A stretch of DNA of 64,000 nucleotides from an uncultured Prevotellaceae bacterium (GCA_902776665.1 CACYQZ010000001.1:102313-166312), one strand, 5' to 3'; shown: positions 37,184 to 45,339, counted from the first letter of the stretch. Notes: generated by a model from the letters alone, not told the origin. Numbers and translations: made by a program.

Positions 37184-38556
37184 TACTTATTATACTTTAA
37201 TGCTGAAAGAATACTACGAGCCTGAATATTCAAGTAGTTGTTGAATTTCAGGAAATGGTTTATCTGGTGAAGAGTCATCCATGTATAATGCTCAGGTAAT
37301 TCTTGTGGCAAATCTTTACCAGCCTCGACTATCATATTACGGTTTTGCTCGCGGAAGAAGCGGCCACCCTCCTCTGATTGTAACACATCGTAAAGCACCT
37401 GCTCTTTCGGAGCATTCAACACATAGTCCACAAACGGAGGTTTCTTTTCTGCGGCATACACATTGCCCGTGAGACACTGCACCGAAGGAGCTAATTCCAT
37501 CACATCGTAATTACCACACTCCAACTTAGCCTGCACTAAAAAGTGGTAAATACCACCTATCTTACGCACAATAAAAGCGCACAAACCTTGCTGCAAAGGT
37601 TGCACTAAAGGCTGGCACCAACTGGTAACTTCTCGGTTAGAGATACTCACCTTAACTCCGACAATTCGGAAATATAGACCCTCGTCGTTGGCTATCTCGG
37701 TTTCCGAACGATGCCACCCTTCCAATTGGTTGATAGGCTTGTTGCTCACAAAAAGGTCATAGCGCGACTTCAAACCTGACAGCCAGGACAGGATTTGTTG
37801 CATGGAGTGAATACCCACTTGCGTACGAGCCGACTTCAACATGTCGCGACCGAAATTAGAGAGGTTCGAAAGATCGGTCAGAGGCGTGATATAATCAACA
37901 TATTCAATGCCGGATAATACTGTGCGTGTATCCATATTCACCATATTATCGTGATGCATGAATTCCTTAATCTGTCCAATCGTCATCCAACGGAAATCTG
38001 GCAAGACTTCGATATCTTCATCTACCTTGATGATGATGTTACGGTTTCTCTTGCGGAGGAAACGAGCACCTTGTTCACTCTGCAACTGGTCAAGGAGCAC
38101 ATTCTCAGGTTTTACATTCACAAAATAATCTAAATAAGCAGGTTTTTTTCCCTTGTGGACTTGAGTATAGTTGCTCTTCGTGGCTTGCAGAGTTGGGCTT
38201 ATCTGAACGCAATTTACATTCCCTGGCTCAATTTTAGCCTGCATCAGGAAATACAAAGTACCATTTATCTCCTTAGTCAAAATTCCCAAATAGCCAATCT
38301 CAGGTTGATTAATAATCGGCTGATCCCATGCGTGATTATACCCATAATCGGTTTCCACATGGATTCCTTGAATGGTGAAAAAGCGGCCAGAGTTGTGCTT
38401 CAGACTGCCATCTTGGTCAACATACCAGTCAGTCATTTCCTTAAAAGGAATGAGCTTCACATCAACCTGCACTTCACGATTGCGCTGTTCAATCCACTGA
38501 CGCAATGTCTCGGTGCTGTTGATAGGATTATCTGTTGTAAGCAGGGAATATATCAT
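37183..38556 (-). CDS. NDP-hexose 2,3-dehydratase
   Basis: This 457-residue protein consists of two similar halves, as expected for this family. Residues about 60-170 have HNSGRFFTIQGIHVE, FLMQAKIEPGN and ISPTLQATKSNY; residues about 285-410 have NDEGLYFRIVGVKV, FLVQAKLECGNYDVMELAPSVQC. These are the paired Q-A-K-x-E-x-G-N motifs of NDP-hexose 2,3-dehydratases, which start C-2 deoxygenation of dTDP-4-keto-6-deoxyglucose. The family is best known from actinomycete antibiotic deoxysugars. rmlA/rmlB-type genes are not in the window. Confidence 0.93.
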   Translation of the reverse strand: MIYSLLTTDNPINSTETLRQWIEQRNREVQVDVKLIPFKEMTDWYVDQDGSLKHNSGRFFTIQGIHVETDYGYNHAWDQPIINQPEIGYLGILTKEINGTLYFLMQAKIEPGNVNCVQISPTLQATKSNYTQVHKGKKPAYLDYFVNVKPENVLLDQLQSEQGARFLRKRNRNIIIKVDEDIEVLPDFRWMTIGQIKEFMHHDNMVNMDTRTVLSGIEYVDYITPLTDLSNLSNFGRDMLKSARTQVGIHSMQQILSWLSGLKSRYDLFVSNKPINQLEGWHRSETEIANDEGLYFRIVGVKVSISNREVTSWCQPLVQPLQQGLCAFIVRKIGGIYHFLVQAKLECGNYDVMELAPSVQCLTGNVYAAEKKPPFVDYVLNAPKEQVLYDVLQSEEGGRFFREQNRNMIVEAGKDLPQELPEHYTWMTLHQINHFLKFNNYLNIQARSILSALKYNK

Positions 38557-39836
38557 AAAGCCTCTATCCTATTTTCCTGATAATCAAATATAGGCGTAAT
38601 ATCTCCAGGCTCCTTTCCCATCCAACTACCGATGGCAACGGCGCGATTGGAAAGGGTAAAAGACACGACATCATTTTCAATTATAAAAGCTTTAGAACAG
38701 TTTTCAACGACATAAAGATCGATAGAATAAGTACCCCAATTGAAAAAATTTGCTGGCAAATGGCAAATTTGTGTATAAACACCTTCGGAATGCTCACGCT
38801 CATAACATCGTCCACCACCTGAAGTGGTAAACATTTTCTGTCCTTGTTCATTCTTGAAATGATAAGTGAGATGAAGGGCTCTGAAGTGGCTTGTCAGGCG
38901 GTATTTAACCACAAGTTCTAAGTCATTATCTACTCGCATAACATCCATATAATCCCCTCCTCTCCTTTTCACTCCAATCTCAAGGAGTTCAAATCCTTGT
39001 TTTTGGATAACAGGAGTGTCCCAATGAAAGTAGTTGGCAATATCGTTATCGCCTTTCAAATAATGTCCAACAACTGTATCAATATCTCCCGTTTCTTTTA
39101 CCATACCATTCTCCAAAAAGACACCTTTCTTACAAAGACTCTTTACTGCAGCCATATTGTGACTCACAAAAAGAACAGTTCTATCGCCTCCTTGGGAAAC
39201 ATCTTTCATCTTGCCAATCGCCTTTTTTTGGAACTCGGCATCACCTACAGCGAGGACTTCGTCAACGACAAGGATTTCAGGTTCCAAATGGGCTGCAATG
39301 GCGAAGCCAAGGCGAACTGTCATTCCCGATGAATATCGTTTTACAGGAGTATCAATATAACGCTCACAGCCTGAGAAAGCGACTATTTCATCGAGTTTTC
39401 GGGTTATTTCATCCTTGGTCATACCCATAATAGCCCCGTTCATGTAAATATTTTCCCGCCCCGTCATTTCTGGGTGAAAACCTGTGCCTACTTCCAACAA
39501 TGATGCAATACGACCACGAGCACGTATATAACCCGTAGTAGGAGTAGTAACACGAGAAAGAAGTTTCAATAGCGTGGACTTTCCTGCGCCGTTTTTTCCA
39601 ATAATACCCACAACGTCACCTTGTTCCACAGAAAAGTTAATATCCTTCAGAGCCCAGACATAATCGCTTTCGCCTTTTTGTGAGCGGTCATTGGTTTCTC
39701 CGATTTTCAGATATGGGTCTTCTTTTCGAAGGACATTCATTGTCCACCAACGATTTAAATCATGGCTGACTGTTCCCGTAGAAACGAGTCCTAAACGATA
39801 TTGTTTACCAATATTTTCAAATTCAATTGCTTTCAT
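38553..39836 (-). CDS. wzt: Polysaccharide ABC exporter ATP-binding protein (Wzt type), copy 1
   Basis: This 427-residue protein has a Walker A GIIGKNGAGKSTLL near residue 75, signature YSSGMTVRLGFAIA, Walker B EILVVDEVLAVGDAEF and the His switch FVSHNMAAV. The ~170-residue C-terminal extension is a Wzt-type beta-sandwich that in related systems recognises the glycan end group. It overlaps the dehydratase gene by 4 nt and follows the permease gene by 18 nt. Its ATPase half is close to the copy at 55328, but the C-terminal domain is different. Confidence 0.95.
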   Translation of the reverse strand: MKAIEFENIGKQYRLGLVSTGTVSHDLNRWWTMNVLRKEDPYLKIGETNDRSQKGESDYVWALKDINFSVEQGDVVGIIGKNGAGKSTLLKLLSRVTTPTTGYIRARGRIASLLEVGTGFHPEMTGRENIYMNGAIMGMTKDEITRKLDEIVAFSGCERYIDTPVKRYSSGMTVRLGFAIAAHLEPEILVVDEVLAVGDAEFQKKAIGKMKDVSQGGDRTVLFVSHNMAAVKSLCKKGVFLENGMVKETGDIDTVVGHYLKGDNDIANYFHWDTPVIQKQGFELLEIGVKRRGGDYMDVMRVDNDLELVVKYRLTSHFRALHLTYHFKNEQGQKMFTTSGGGRCYEREHSEGVYTQICHLPANFFNWGTYSIDLYVVENCSKAFIIENDVVSFTLSNRAVAIGSWMGKEPGDITPIFDYQENRIEAL

Positions 39837-39854
39837 TTTTGCTTCGATAAAAAA

Positions 39855-40700
39855 TTAAACTGTATCCATAAAACTGCGTTGAACCTTATTGAAGACTACA
39901 ACTCCGAGAACCAAAAGAATACTCATGAAAACAAAGCTGTATCCCAATGCCCACCACGAGAAAAAACCTTGTCCCAAAGTCGCATACTTAAATGCTTCAA
40001 TGATAGATGTCATAGGATTTGCGAGAATAAATGTTCGTAGGGTTCCTTCGGGCACCATACTTAATGGATAGACAATGGGCGTTCCATACATCCACAACTG
40101 AACAATAAACGTAAATAGAATCGTCAAATCACGATATTTAGTCGTCATAGAAGACACAAGAATACCGAAACCGAGTCCCAAACCTGCCAACATTACAACA
40201 AATATGGGCGTGAGCAAAATATACCAATTCGGTTGAATCGGTGCTCCCTTTACGAAGAAATACAGATACAAAACGACAAACAACGCCACTTGAATACCAA
40301 ACCGCAAAAGATTTGACAAAACCGTGGCAATCGGCACAACAAGTCTCGGAAAATAGACCTTACCGAACATTGCCTGGTTAGAGATAAATGTTGATGAGGT
40401 TTGATTCAGGCAATCTGAAAAATAAAACCAACAAATGTTACCTGCCATATAAAACAATGGCTGTGGAATACTGTCGGTGCTCATCTTCGCAATTCCACCG
40501 AACACAACCATGTTCATAATCACTGTAAGAACAGGCTGTATGATGTACCATAGCGGACCGAGAACCGTCTGCTTGTACTGAACGACTATGTTTCGTTTTA
40601 CAAACAACTGTATCAGATCTCGATACCGCCAAATTTCCTTTAAATCCACGCTCCACAATTTATGGTGCGGGCCAATGACAATTGTATATTTTTTTTCCAT
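39855..40700 (-). CDS. wzm: Polysaccharide ABC exporter permease (Wzm type), copy 1
   Basis: This 281-residue protein has the ABC2-type export layout: a cytoplasmic N-terminus (WSVDLKEIWRYRDLIQLFVKR), VQYKQTVLGPLWYIIQPVL at the first helix, six membrane helices, and FGILVSSMTTKYRDLTILF. With the adjoining ATPase it would export an undecaprenyl-linked glycan to the periplasm. It is clearly paralogous to the permease at 56656. Confidence 0.95.
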   Translation of the reverse strand: MEKKYTIVIGPHHKLWSVDLKEIWRYRDLIQLFVKRNIVVQYKQTVLGPLWYIIQPVLTVIMNMVVFGGIAKMSTDSIPQPLFYMAGNICWFYFSDCLNQTSSTFISNQAMFGKVYFPRLVVPIATVLSNLLRFGIQVALFVVLYLYFFVKGAPIQPNWYILLTPIFVVMLAGLGLGFGILVSSMTTKYRDLTILFTFIVQLWMYGTPIVYPLSMVPEGTLRTFILANPMTSIIEAFKYATLGQGFFSWWALGYSFVFMSILLVLGVVVFNKVQRSFMDTV

Positions 40701-40711
40701 ATTTTTTATTT

Positions 40712-41107
40712 TTAATAAATATTATCAATGGGAATATGCAATTCATTCATTTCCATAATAGCAAATTGCTTATTTCGCTCAATCTGGCTATAGGACAACT
40801 GTTTCAAAAAAACTTTGACAAGCGGTGCCACTGCCATGTTTTCAATACATATATCAACCAAATCCTTGTCTAACCGTTCTATCTTGTCAAAAGTATCCCG
40901 CTTAATAATCCGCTCAGCAAGGTCGCGCTCTATTTCATAAAAATCCTTGCCTTTAAGCATGAGTTTTATCTGTCCCAAAGGCCTTTTATCTTTTTCTGTA
41001 GCATTGGGATTAGCCATCAGCACCCCGACTAAAGCTATCAAGCCCTCAATATATTCAACAAAACTATCATGCCAATTGGCAATGTATTGTTTTTGCTGTA
41101 AATTCAT
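40712..41107 (-). CDS. Hypothetical protein, unrecognised family
   Basis: This 131-residue protein is hydrophilic, apart from YIEGLIALVGVLM near residue 20, and rich in charged residues; it looks mostly alpha-helical. No known motif was recognised. It sits upstream of and 11 nt from the Wzm start, so it may be translated with the exporter, but it has a 384-nt gap on its other side, and with the protease gene it forms an AT-rich stretch unlike the rest of the locus. A cargo gene is as likely as an exporter-linked role. Confidence 0.6.
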   Translation of the reverse strand: MNLQQKQYIANWHDSFVEYIEGLIALVGVLMANPNATEKDKRPLGQIKLMLKGKDFYEIERDLAERIIKRDTFDKIERLDKDLVDICIENMAVAPLVKVFLKQLSYSQIERNKQFAIMEMNELHIPIDNIY

Positions 41108-41491
41108 AAATAAACAATTATGAAATGTGTTTCAATCATATAACTTCCTCGTCTATCAACACTTTGCATAAGATTCAATTATTGTGAATAAATTATTTTC
41201 ATATTTGGCTACGTTATTCGTGTACATTATTATTTATCTGCCTACTATTTTCTCGCAAAAAGATAATATATGTTTTATCGTGTGCTCATTGCTCCAATAT
41301 ATGTTCCTCAGTTTTGACCAACCTCCCAATTTTTATTATAAGGACATTTGCATCGGTGTCCTTTTTTATTGCTCTTACTCTTCTAAGAATACTTACTATT
41401 ATATATGAGAACCGGATAATATTGTCAGGAACAATCTCCCAATTCTCAAATTTTATTCCAAGCCTTGACTTTTTGAATTTTCAGAAATTTA
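41108..41491. other. AT-rich 384-nt intergenic region
   Basis: This gap contains no convincing coding frame on either strand. It holds a hairpin at 41340-41363 that could end the leftward protease transcript, and presumably a promoter for the unknown gene at 40712, but no clear TAnnTTTG box was found. Short plus-strand frames here have no recognisable content. Confidence 0.5.
41340..41367. terminator. Hairpin, possible bidirectional intrinsic terminator
   Basis: A 7-bp perfect stem (AAGGACA / TGTCCTT) with a 10-nt loop is followed by a T run on the plus strand and by an A/T-rich tract on the minus strand. It lies about 130 nt beyond the stop of the leftward serine protease gene and could terminate that transcript. 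The T run is better on the plus strand, where no gene is known. Confidence 0.45.
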
Positions 41492-42418
41492 TCATTTGCG
41501 ATTGACGGTTATGAATGTACCCTTGCCGTTTTGGTTCTCAATAATTTTCACACAGTTTGTAACTTCAAAAGTTACAATTGAAGAGTGGAACACAGAGAGT
41601 ACTTTTTCTTGTAAATTTTGATCTTCTTCTAGCGGTGACACGATTAATCCCTGAGCCTGAGCTTCATTAATCGGAATTGGTCTACCATGCGTTAAATGAT
41701 TGCTAAAAGTTCCAAGCCAATTAGCAATAGTTTGTGCCAAATTAACATCATTTTGATGCCCCGCAAACATATACGATGTTAACCAATTCTTTACCTTTTC
41801 CTTGGATAAATTAATTGTATTATTACATATATCCAATATACCAGCAGGCCAATTAGCGAGTTTAGGTATCCATAATGGAGCTACTCCCGGATTTGCTAAA
41901 ATTTCTGTTTTAGCTTGATTAAACTCATTTAAAATAGAATGTGCAGGCGCGGTGAACAGACTTCCATTCTGCATTGGGAAAGTTATCTGAGGGTCTATTG
42001 GTCCAATTGCAGAATGTTTTCCCATAATAATTTCGTCACAAGCACATGCCAACATAGTAGCTGCAGACATTGCATTCTGTGGTATAATAGCTCGAATATG
42101 CTTATACTTGGATCTAAGATAAATCACAATCTGCTCTACGGCTTCAGATGAACCGCCCGGACTATGAATAATTAAATCTAATTTATGATTAGTCAAACCA
42201 TGAAGTGAAGACATAAAACCTTGGGTATCGCCTGTAACTAATGATAAGGCATCTGAAGGAACACCATTAGCCTGAGGAGTCGTATAAGCAGAACAATAAA
42301 GCAATATGTCTCGATGCGTATAATCTGCTAACTCTTTTAAATATCTCCGTCTAAGTTCATCCTGTGCTCCATTTTTGGCATTCAGGACAATTTGTGCAAT
42401 CTCACTTTTCGTCGGCAT
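41492..42418 (-). CDS. Clp-fold serine protease-like protein (SDH proteinase family)
   Basis: This 308-residue soluble protein has DLIIHSPGGSSEAVEQIVIYL near 80-100, IIPQNAMSAATMLACACDEIIMG with the predicted nucleophile Ser in the M-S-A-A-T motif, and KHSAIGPIDPQI. This is the SppA/ClpP-like fold of the serine dehydrogenase proteinase family (PF01972-like). It has no signal peptide and no link to polysaccharide synthesis. It lies between the exporter genes and a truncated flippase and is AT-rich, so it was probably inserted here. Its start overlaps the end of a small upstream frame by 17 nt. Confidence 0.85.
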   Translation of the reverse strand: MPTKSEIAQIVLNAKNGAQDELRRRYLKELADYTHRDILLYCSAYTTPQANGVPSDALSLVTGDTQGFMSSLHGLTNHKLDLIIHSPGGSSEAVEQIVIYLRSKYKHIRAIIPQNAMSAATMLACACDEIIMGKHSAIGPIDPQITFPMQNGSLFTAPAHSILNEFNQAKTEILANPGVAPLWIPKLANWPAGILDICNNTINLSKEKVKNWLTSYMFAGHQNDVNLAQTIANWLGTFSNHLTHGRPIPINEAQAQGLIVSPLEEDQNLQEKVLSVFHSSIVTFEVTNCVKIIENQNGKGTFITVNRK

Positions 42419-42572
42419 ATGAATTGCTTGAAATTTTAATATCTACATTATTTGCAACTGAAGATTGAGGAACAAGAGAGAGGTACCAATCTATCTCTTC
42501 TTTAGTATAATGAGAGCATATATATCCCATCAACTCCTTTAGTTCTGTATTCTTTAATTTATTATTAGGCAT
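42402..42572 (-). CDS. Small ORF (56 aa) coupled to the Clp-fold protease gene
   Basis: An ATG at 42572 opens a frame of 56 codons starting MPNNKLKNTELKELMGYICS and ending SSNSYADEK-type residues at a stop in the protease start region (17-nt overlap). The composition is protein-like, with EEIDWYLSLVP in the middle, and the overlap with the protease start is typical for translational coupling. No family was recognised. It could be a partner peptide or the remnant of an upstream gene. Confidence 0.45.
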   Translation of the reverse strand: MPNNKLKNTELKELMGYICSHYTKEEIDWYLSLVPQSSVANNVDIKISSNSYADEK

Positions 42573-42608
42573 TAGGCACAAAAAATAATCGTTAAGTTAT
42601 TAAAAACC

Positions 42609-42758
42609 TTACTGAATGTGATAAATAGTCCTATCTGGGGAGAGCAACCTTGCCAATATGATGCCAAAAACGAACTGTATTCCTCTACTAGCAAAATTAT
42701 TTGCAGCACTCCAATAAAGTCCCTTCTTTGTTTTATATTTTAATGGTTCCTCTGGCAT
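42609..42758 (-). pseudogene. Truncated flippase (wzx-like) gene, N-terminal ~42 codons only
   Basis: An ATG at 42758 opens a frame of 49 codons containing KKGLYWSAANNFASRGIQFV and IILARLLSPD. This is the characteristic start of polysaccharide flippases of the MATE/Wzx type (K-x-G-x-x-W-S..., I-x-x-R-L-L-x-P-x-x-F/Y-G). After SPD the match stops; a few unrelated codons and a stop follow, and the remaining ~430 residues are missing. The break marks the edge of the segment that carries the protease gene. Confidence 0.75.
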
Positions 42759-42827
42759 AAAAAAAATGATATCCTAACGACCTCTTTCTAAAATAGTTAG
42801 AAATCGCTGTTTTAATATTTTATCATT

Positions 42828-42902
42828 TTATTTTGTCTGTCGTTTGCTCCGCCACAGCATCCACGGCGGATAATGGCTTTCTTCTAACTCATATTGGGTC
42901 AT
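42828..42902 (-). other. Tiny ORF (24 aa) with a purine-rich upstream site
   Basis: An ATG at 42902 preceded by AAGAGGAAATCGTT opens a 24-codon frame reading MTQYELEESHYPPWML and ending RSKRQTK. The upstream AGAGGAAA resembles a Shine-Dalgarno site, unusual in this locus. It precedes the flippase remnant by 70 nt. It could be a short leader peptide, a gene fragment or chance. Confidence 0.2.
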
Positions 42903-43093
42903 AACGATTTCCTCTTCTTAAAAAACTCCACAAAATTTTAATTTTTCCTTTTCGTCACTCCACAACCCTCGATTCTACCAATCGAACCTATGACAATGCT
43001 GCTATTGTATGAAACGAGACTTGGTCGTATAATGTTTGCTTATTCAATTCGGTATTAGCACGTCCAAATCGCGCAGTAATGCTCTAAAAACAT

Positions 43094-43870
43094 TCAAAAC
43101 ATCGCATCGAATATCGTCTCTGCTATCATCGCCATGCCCTTGTCGTTCGGGTGGAGTTTAAAGGCAGGGTGAGTTCCCTTGTAGGGGTTGCTATCCACGT
43201 CATAGAACACTTCATCGCCTTGGCAATAGGTTGAGTCGCCATAGGTTTCGCCTATCCAGAACAGTGGCACGTATTTCAGGTGGTTGGTCCTGGCGGCACT
43301 GATCAGCACCGATTCCGTGTGAATGCGCTTCCAAAAGCAACCCGTGATGATGATATTCGAGGTGTATTGTCGGCAATAGTCGATCAGGTTTTGCAAGCCT
43401 TGGCTCAGCACTTTTTCGTCTTCCACATTGTCTCCGAACCGAAAAATGATTATATCCTTTCCTTCCATCATTCCGGTAAACAAGGAATCGACATCAAGCA
43501 GGGGATTGAGTTCCCAAACAAGGATATTTTTAAACGACACCGTCGAACGGGGATTATGCGATTTGAGTATTGCCTCCAACAAATGGACGTAGTCATTTTC
43601 TTTCTTGCTGGCTGCCATCCCCCAATGTCCTTTCCATCCGACTTCATCGTTCGGCCCCATGCACGTGATGCTATTGCCCAAACAAAGGATATGATGTTCC
43701 AACGTATCCACTGACGGGGCTTGACGAACGCACATCGCCTCATAAAGATTGGCAATCTCGATTTGGGCATTCCTCGCATGGTTGTAGAATTTCGTGTACA
43801 ACTTCTTTCCTGCGAAGAAACCAATCAGCAGGACGAGAAGGGTTATCGCAAAAAGAACCATTTTTTTCAT
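43094..43870 (-). CDS. SGNH/GDSL hydrolase-type protein with signal anchor
   Basis: This 258-residue protein has an N-terminal hydrophobic helix (residues 4-21), then HHILCLGNSITCMG with GNSI at 65-68 (block I), a Gly in GWKGHWGMAAS, IIFRFGDNVED, and KLHPNDKGMAMIAE near 240 with the catalytic His. A periplasmic or membrane-anchored esterase or acyltransferase is likely, perhaps acting on O-acyl groups of the glycan. It follows the sugar aminotransferase gene by 45 nt. Confidence 0.8.
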   Translation of the reverse strand: MKKMVLFAITLLVLLIGFFAGKKLYTKFYNHARNAQIEIANLYEAMCVRQAPSVDTLEHHILCLGNSITCMGPNDEVGWKGHWGMAASKKENDYVHLLEAILKSHNPRSTVSFKNILVWELNPLLDVDSLFTGMMEGKDIIIFRFGDNVEDEKVLSQGLQNLIDYCRQYTSNIIITGCFWKRIHTESVLISAARTNHLKYVPLFWIGETYGDSTYCQGDEVFYDVDSNPYKGTHPAFKLHPNDKGMAMIAETIFDAMF

Positions 43871-43915
43871 GTTGATGACGGGAAAGGCTTGTTGGAAAAG
43901 ACTGAAATGGCTGAA

Positions 43916-45031
43916 CTAACGAAAAGCATTGATTGCACTCACGACCTGCTCGGCCTCCTCCATCGTCATCACGGGACTGATCGGCAGGCTGAGTTCCTGC
44001 TGGTGGATTTGCTCGGTGATGGGGAAAGAGAGTCTGTTCCACGCCTTGTAACACTGCTGCTGATGCGGCGGAATGGGATAGTGGATGAGGGTTTGGATGC
44101 CGTTTTCCGCCAGATGGGCCTGCAACGCGTCGCGCTTCTCGCACAATATCGAGAAAAGGTGATAGACGTTGTGGGCGTCGGGCAGGCGCGTGGGCAGCGT
44201 GATCAGCGGATTGTCGATGTGGTCGTAATAGTAGTTGGCGATGGCCTGCCGATGGGCGTTGTCGGCGTCTAAATGACGAAGTTTCACGTCCAAAATGGCG
44301 GCTTGAATCTCGTCCAATCGGCTGTTGCGACCCGTGTATTGGAACACGTACTTCTTCTGTGAGCCGTAGTTGGCGAGGGCGCGGATGGCTTCGGCCAATC
44401 GGTCGTCGTCGGTGGTGACGGCACCGCCATCGCCTAATGCACCGAGGTTTTTGCCCGGATAGAATGAGTGGCCGGCGGCGTCGCCAAGGGAGCCTGTTCG
44501 AGCCCCTTTAGGGGGCTGGGGGGCTTTACACCCATGCGCCTGCGCATTGTCCTCGACGAGTTTCAGGCCGTGTTTCTGGCAGATTTCGCCGATTTTCTCG
44601 GTGTAGGCGCAGCGACCGTAGAGGTGGACGAGCAGAATCGAACGAGTGCGTTCGGTGATGGCGGCTTCGATTTTCGAGTCGTCGATTTCGAGGGTGTCAA
44701 GTCGCGGCTCGACGAACACGGGCTTCAGTCCGTTCTCCGTAATCGCCAGAATCGAGGCGATAAACGTGTTGGCAGGCACAATCACCTCGTCGCCCGGCTG
44801 CATCACGCCGAGTTCGATGTAGGCGCGATAAATCCAGATGAGTGCATCGAGGCCGTTGGCACAGCCCACGCAATGCTTCGTGCCGATGTACTCGGCAAAA
44901 TGTCGCTCGAACTGCTCGTTCTCCTTGCCTTGGAGATACCAACCAGAATCCACCACGCGACGCACGGCTTCATGCAGTTCGTCGGCATACTGGGCATTCA
45001 CCTGTTTCAGGTCAAGAAACTTAATTGTCAT
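43916..45031 (-). CDS. DegT/DnrJ/EryC1/StrS sugar aminotransferase, first gene of unit 2
   Basis: This protein has about 371 residues from the ATG at 45031 (MTIKFLDLKQVNAQYADELH); the frame runs to 45058 but the shorter start gives the family's usual N-terminus. It has DSGWYLQGKENEQFERHFAE, CANGLDALIWIY, VPANTFIASILAI, and the PLP lysine in HSFYPGKNLGALGDGGAV. It resembles FdtB/QdtB-type 3-aminotransferases (inference). Between AHG and TGSLGD there is an extra CKAPQPPKGAR segment encoded by a palindromic GC-rich insert. It is the first gene after promoter and leader hairpin, with higher GC than the following genes. Confidence 0.93.
   Translation of the reverse strand: MTIKFLDLKQVNAQYADELHEAVRRVVDSGWYLQGKENEQFERHFAEYIGTKHCVGCANGLDALIWIYRAYIELGVMQPGDEVIVPANTFIASILAITENGLKPVFVEPRLDTLEIDDSKIEAAITERTRSILLVHLYGRCAYTEKIGEICQKHGLKLVEDNAQAHGCKAPQPPKGARTGSLGDAAGHSFYPGKNLGALGDGGAVTTDDDRLAEAIRALANYGSQKKYVFQYTGRNSRLDEIQAAILDVKLRHLDADNAHRQAIANYYYDHIDNPLITLPTRLPDAHNVYHLFSILCEKRDALQAHLAENGIQTLIHYPIPPHQQQCYKAWNRLSFPITEQIHQQELSLPISPVMTMEEAEQVVSAINAFR
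44497..44530. repeat. In-frame palindromic GC-rich insert within the aminotransferase gene
   Basis: The stretch contains AGCCCCTTTAGGGGGCT (44501-44517), a short inverted repeat, followed by GGGGGGCTTT. It encodes an extra ~10 residues (KAPQPPKGA) in a normally compact loop between the D-x-A-x-A-H-G motif and TGSLGD. The sequence looks like a dispersed short palindromic repeat that landed in frame. Other copies were not seen in this window. Confidence 0.45.
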
Positions 45032-45141
45032 CGAAAAATCAAAATTTTGGAGGCACATATCTTCCCCTCCCCTAAAATCGCACTTAACGGGTTAAAGGGC
45101 ACAACCACGCAGAACAATCAAGCGCGGCACATGACTATTGA

Positions 45142-45175
45142 GCCTCCGCATTGGAAAACCTATGGTTTTCGCAGA
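45142..45175 (-). promoter_or_regulatory. Hairpin leader element, unit 2 copy
   Basis: On the transcribed strand this reads GCGAAAACC-ATA-GGTTTTC followed by CAATGCGGAGGC. The 7-bp stem GAAAACC/GGTTTTC is perfect. A similar element (57626-57659) lies at the same distance from an identical promoter box in front of unit 1. Stem differences between the copies keep pairing (one becomes a G-T wobble). A role in antitermination or pausing of long polysaccharide transcripts is plausible. Confidence 0.55.
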
Positions 45176-45214
45176 TTTTTGAAATAATCAGTCTTATTTT
45201 GTTAATTAACGATG

Positions 45215-45222
45215 CAAAGGTA
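45215..45222 (-). promoter_or_regulatory. Promoter -7 box TACCTTTG for unit 2
   Basis: The minus strand reads TACCTTTG, an exact match to the Bacteroidetes -7 consensus TAnnTTTG. No clear -33 TTTG was seen at the expected distance; the upstream DNA is A/T-rich. It lies 184 nt before the aminotransferase start codon and about 40 nt before the hairpin element. Confidence 0.65.
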
Positions 45223-45339
45223 CAATTTTTTGGAATAATAAATGCATTTTTAACAAAAAAAATGAAGCAAAAACAATACTTTTCCTTTTTTTTGTCATTT
45301 TAGGTCACGGAAAGAGGGTTTTCAAGGCACAAGAACCGC

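Larger units (their letters stand above)
42573..43093. other. Scarred intergenic region with gene fragments
   Basis: This ~520-nt stretch contains the truncated flippase start (42609-42758) and one tiny ORF (42828-42902). From 42903 to 43093 no coding frame of substance was found on either strand. The base composition is AT-rich near the flippase fragment. It looks like a recombination boundary. Confidence 0.5.
45032..45339 (-). promoter_or_regulatory. Leader and promoter region of transcription unit 2
   Basis: This 308-nt gap holds the promoter box at 45215-45222, the hairpin leader at 45142-45175 and about 110 nt of untranslated leader before the aminotransferase ATG. A second weak inverted repeat (CTTTAAC/GTTAAG) lies at about 45084-45098. 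The part from 45223 to 45339 is AT-rich and follows the end of unit 1; no clear terminator was found there. Confidence 0.6.
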
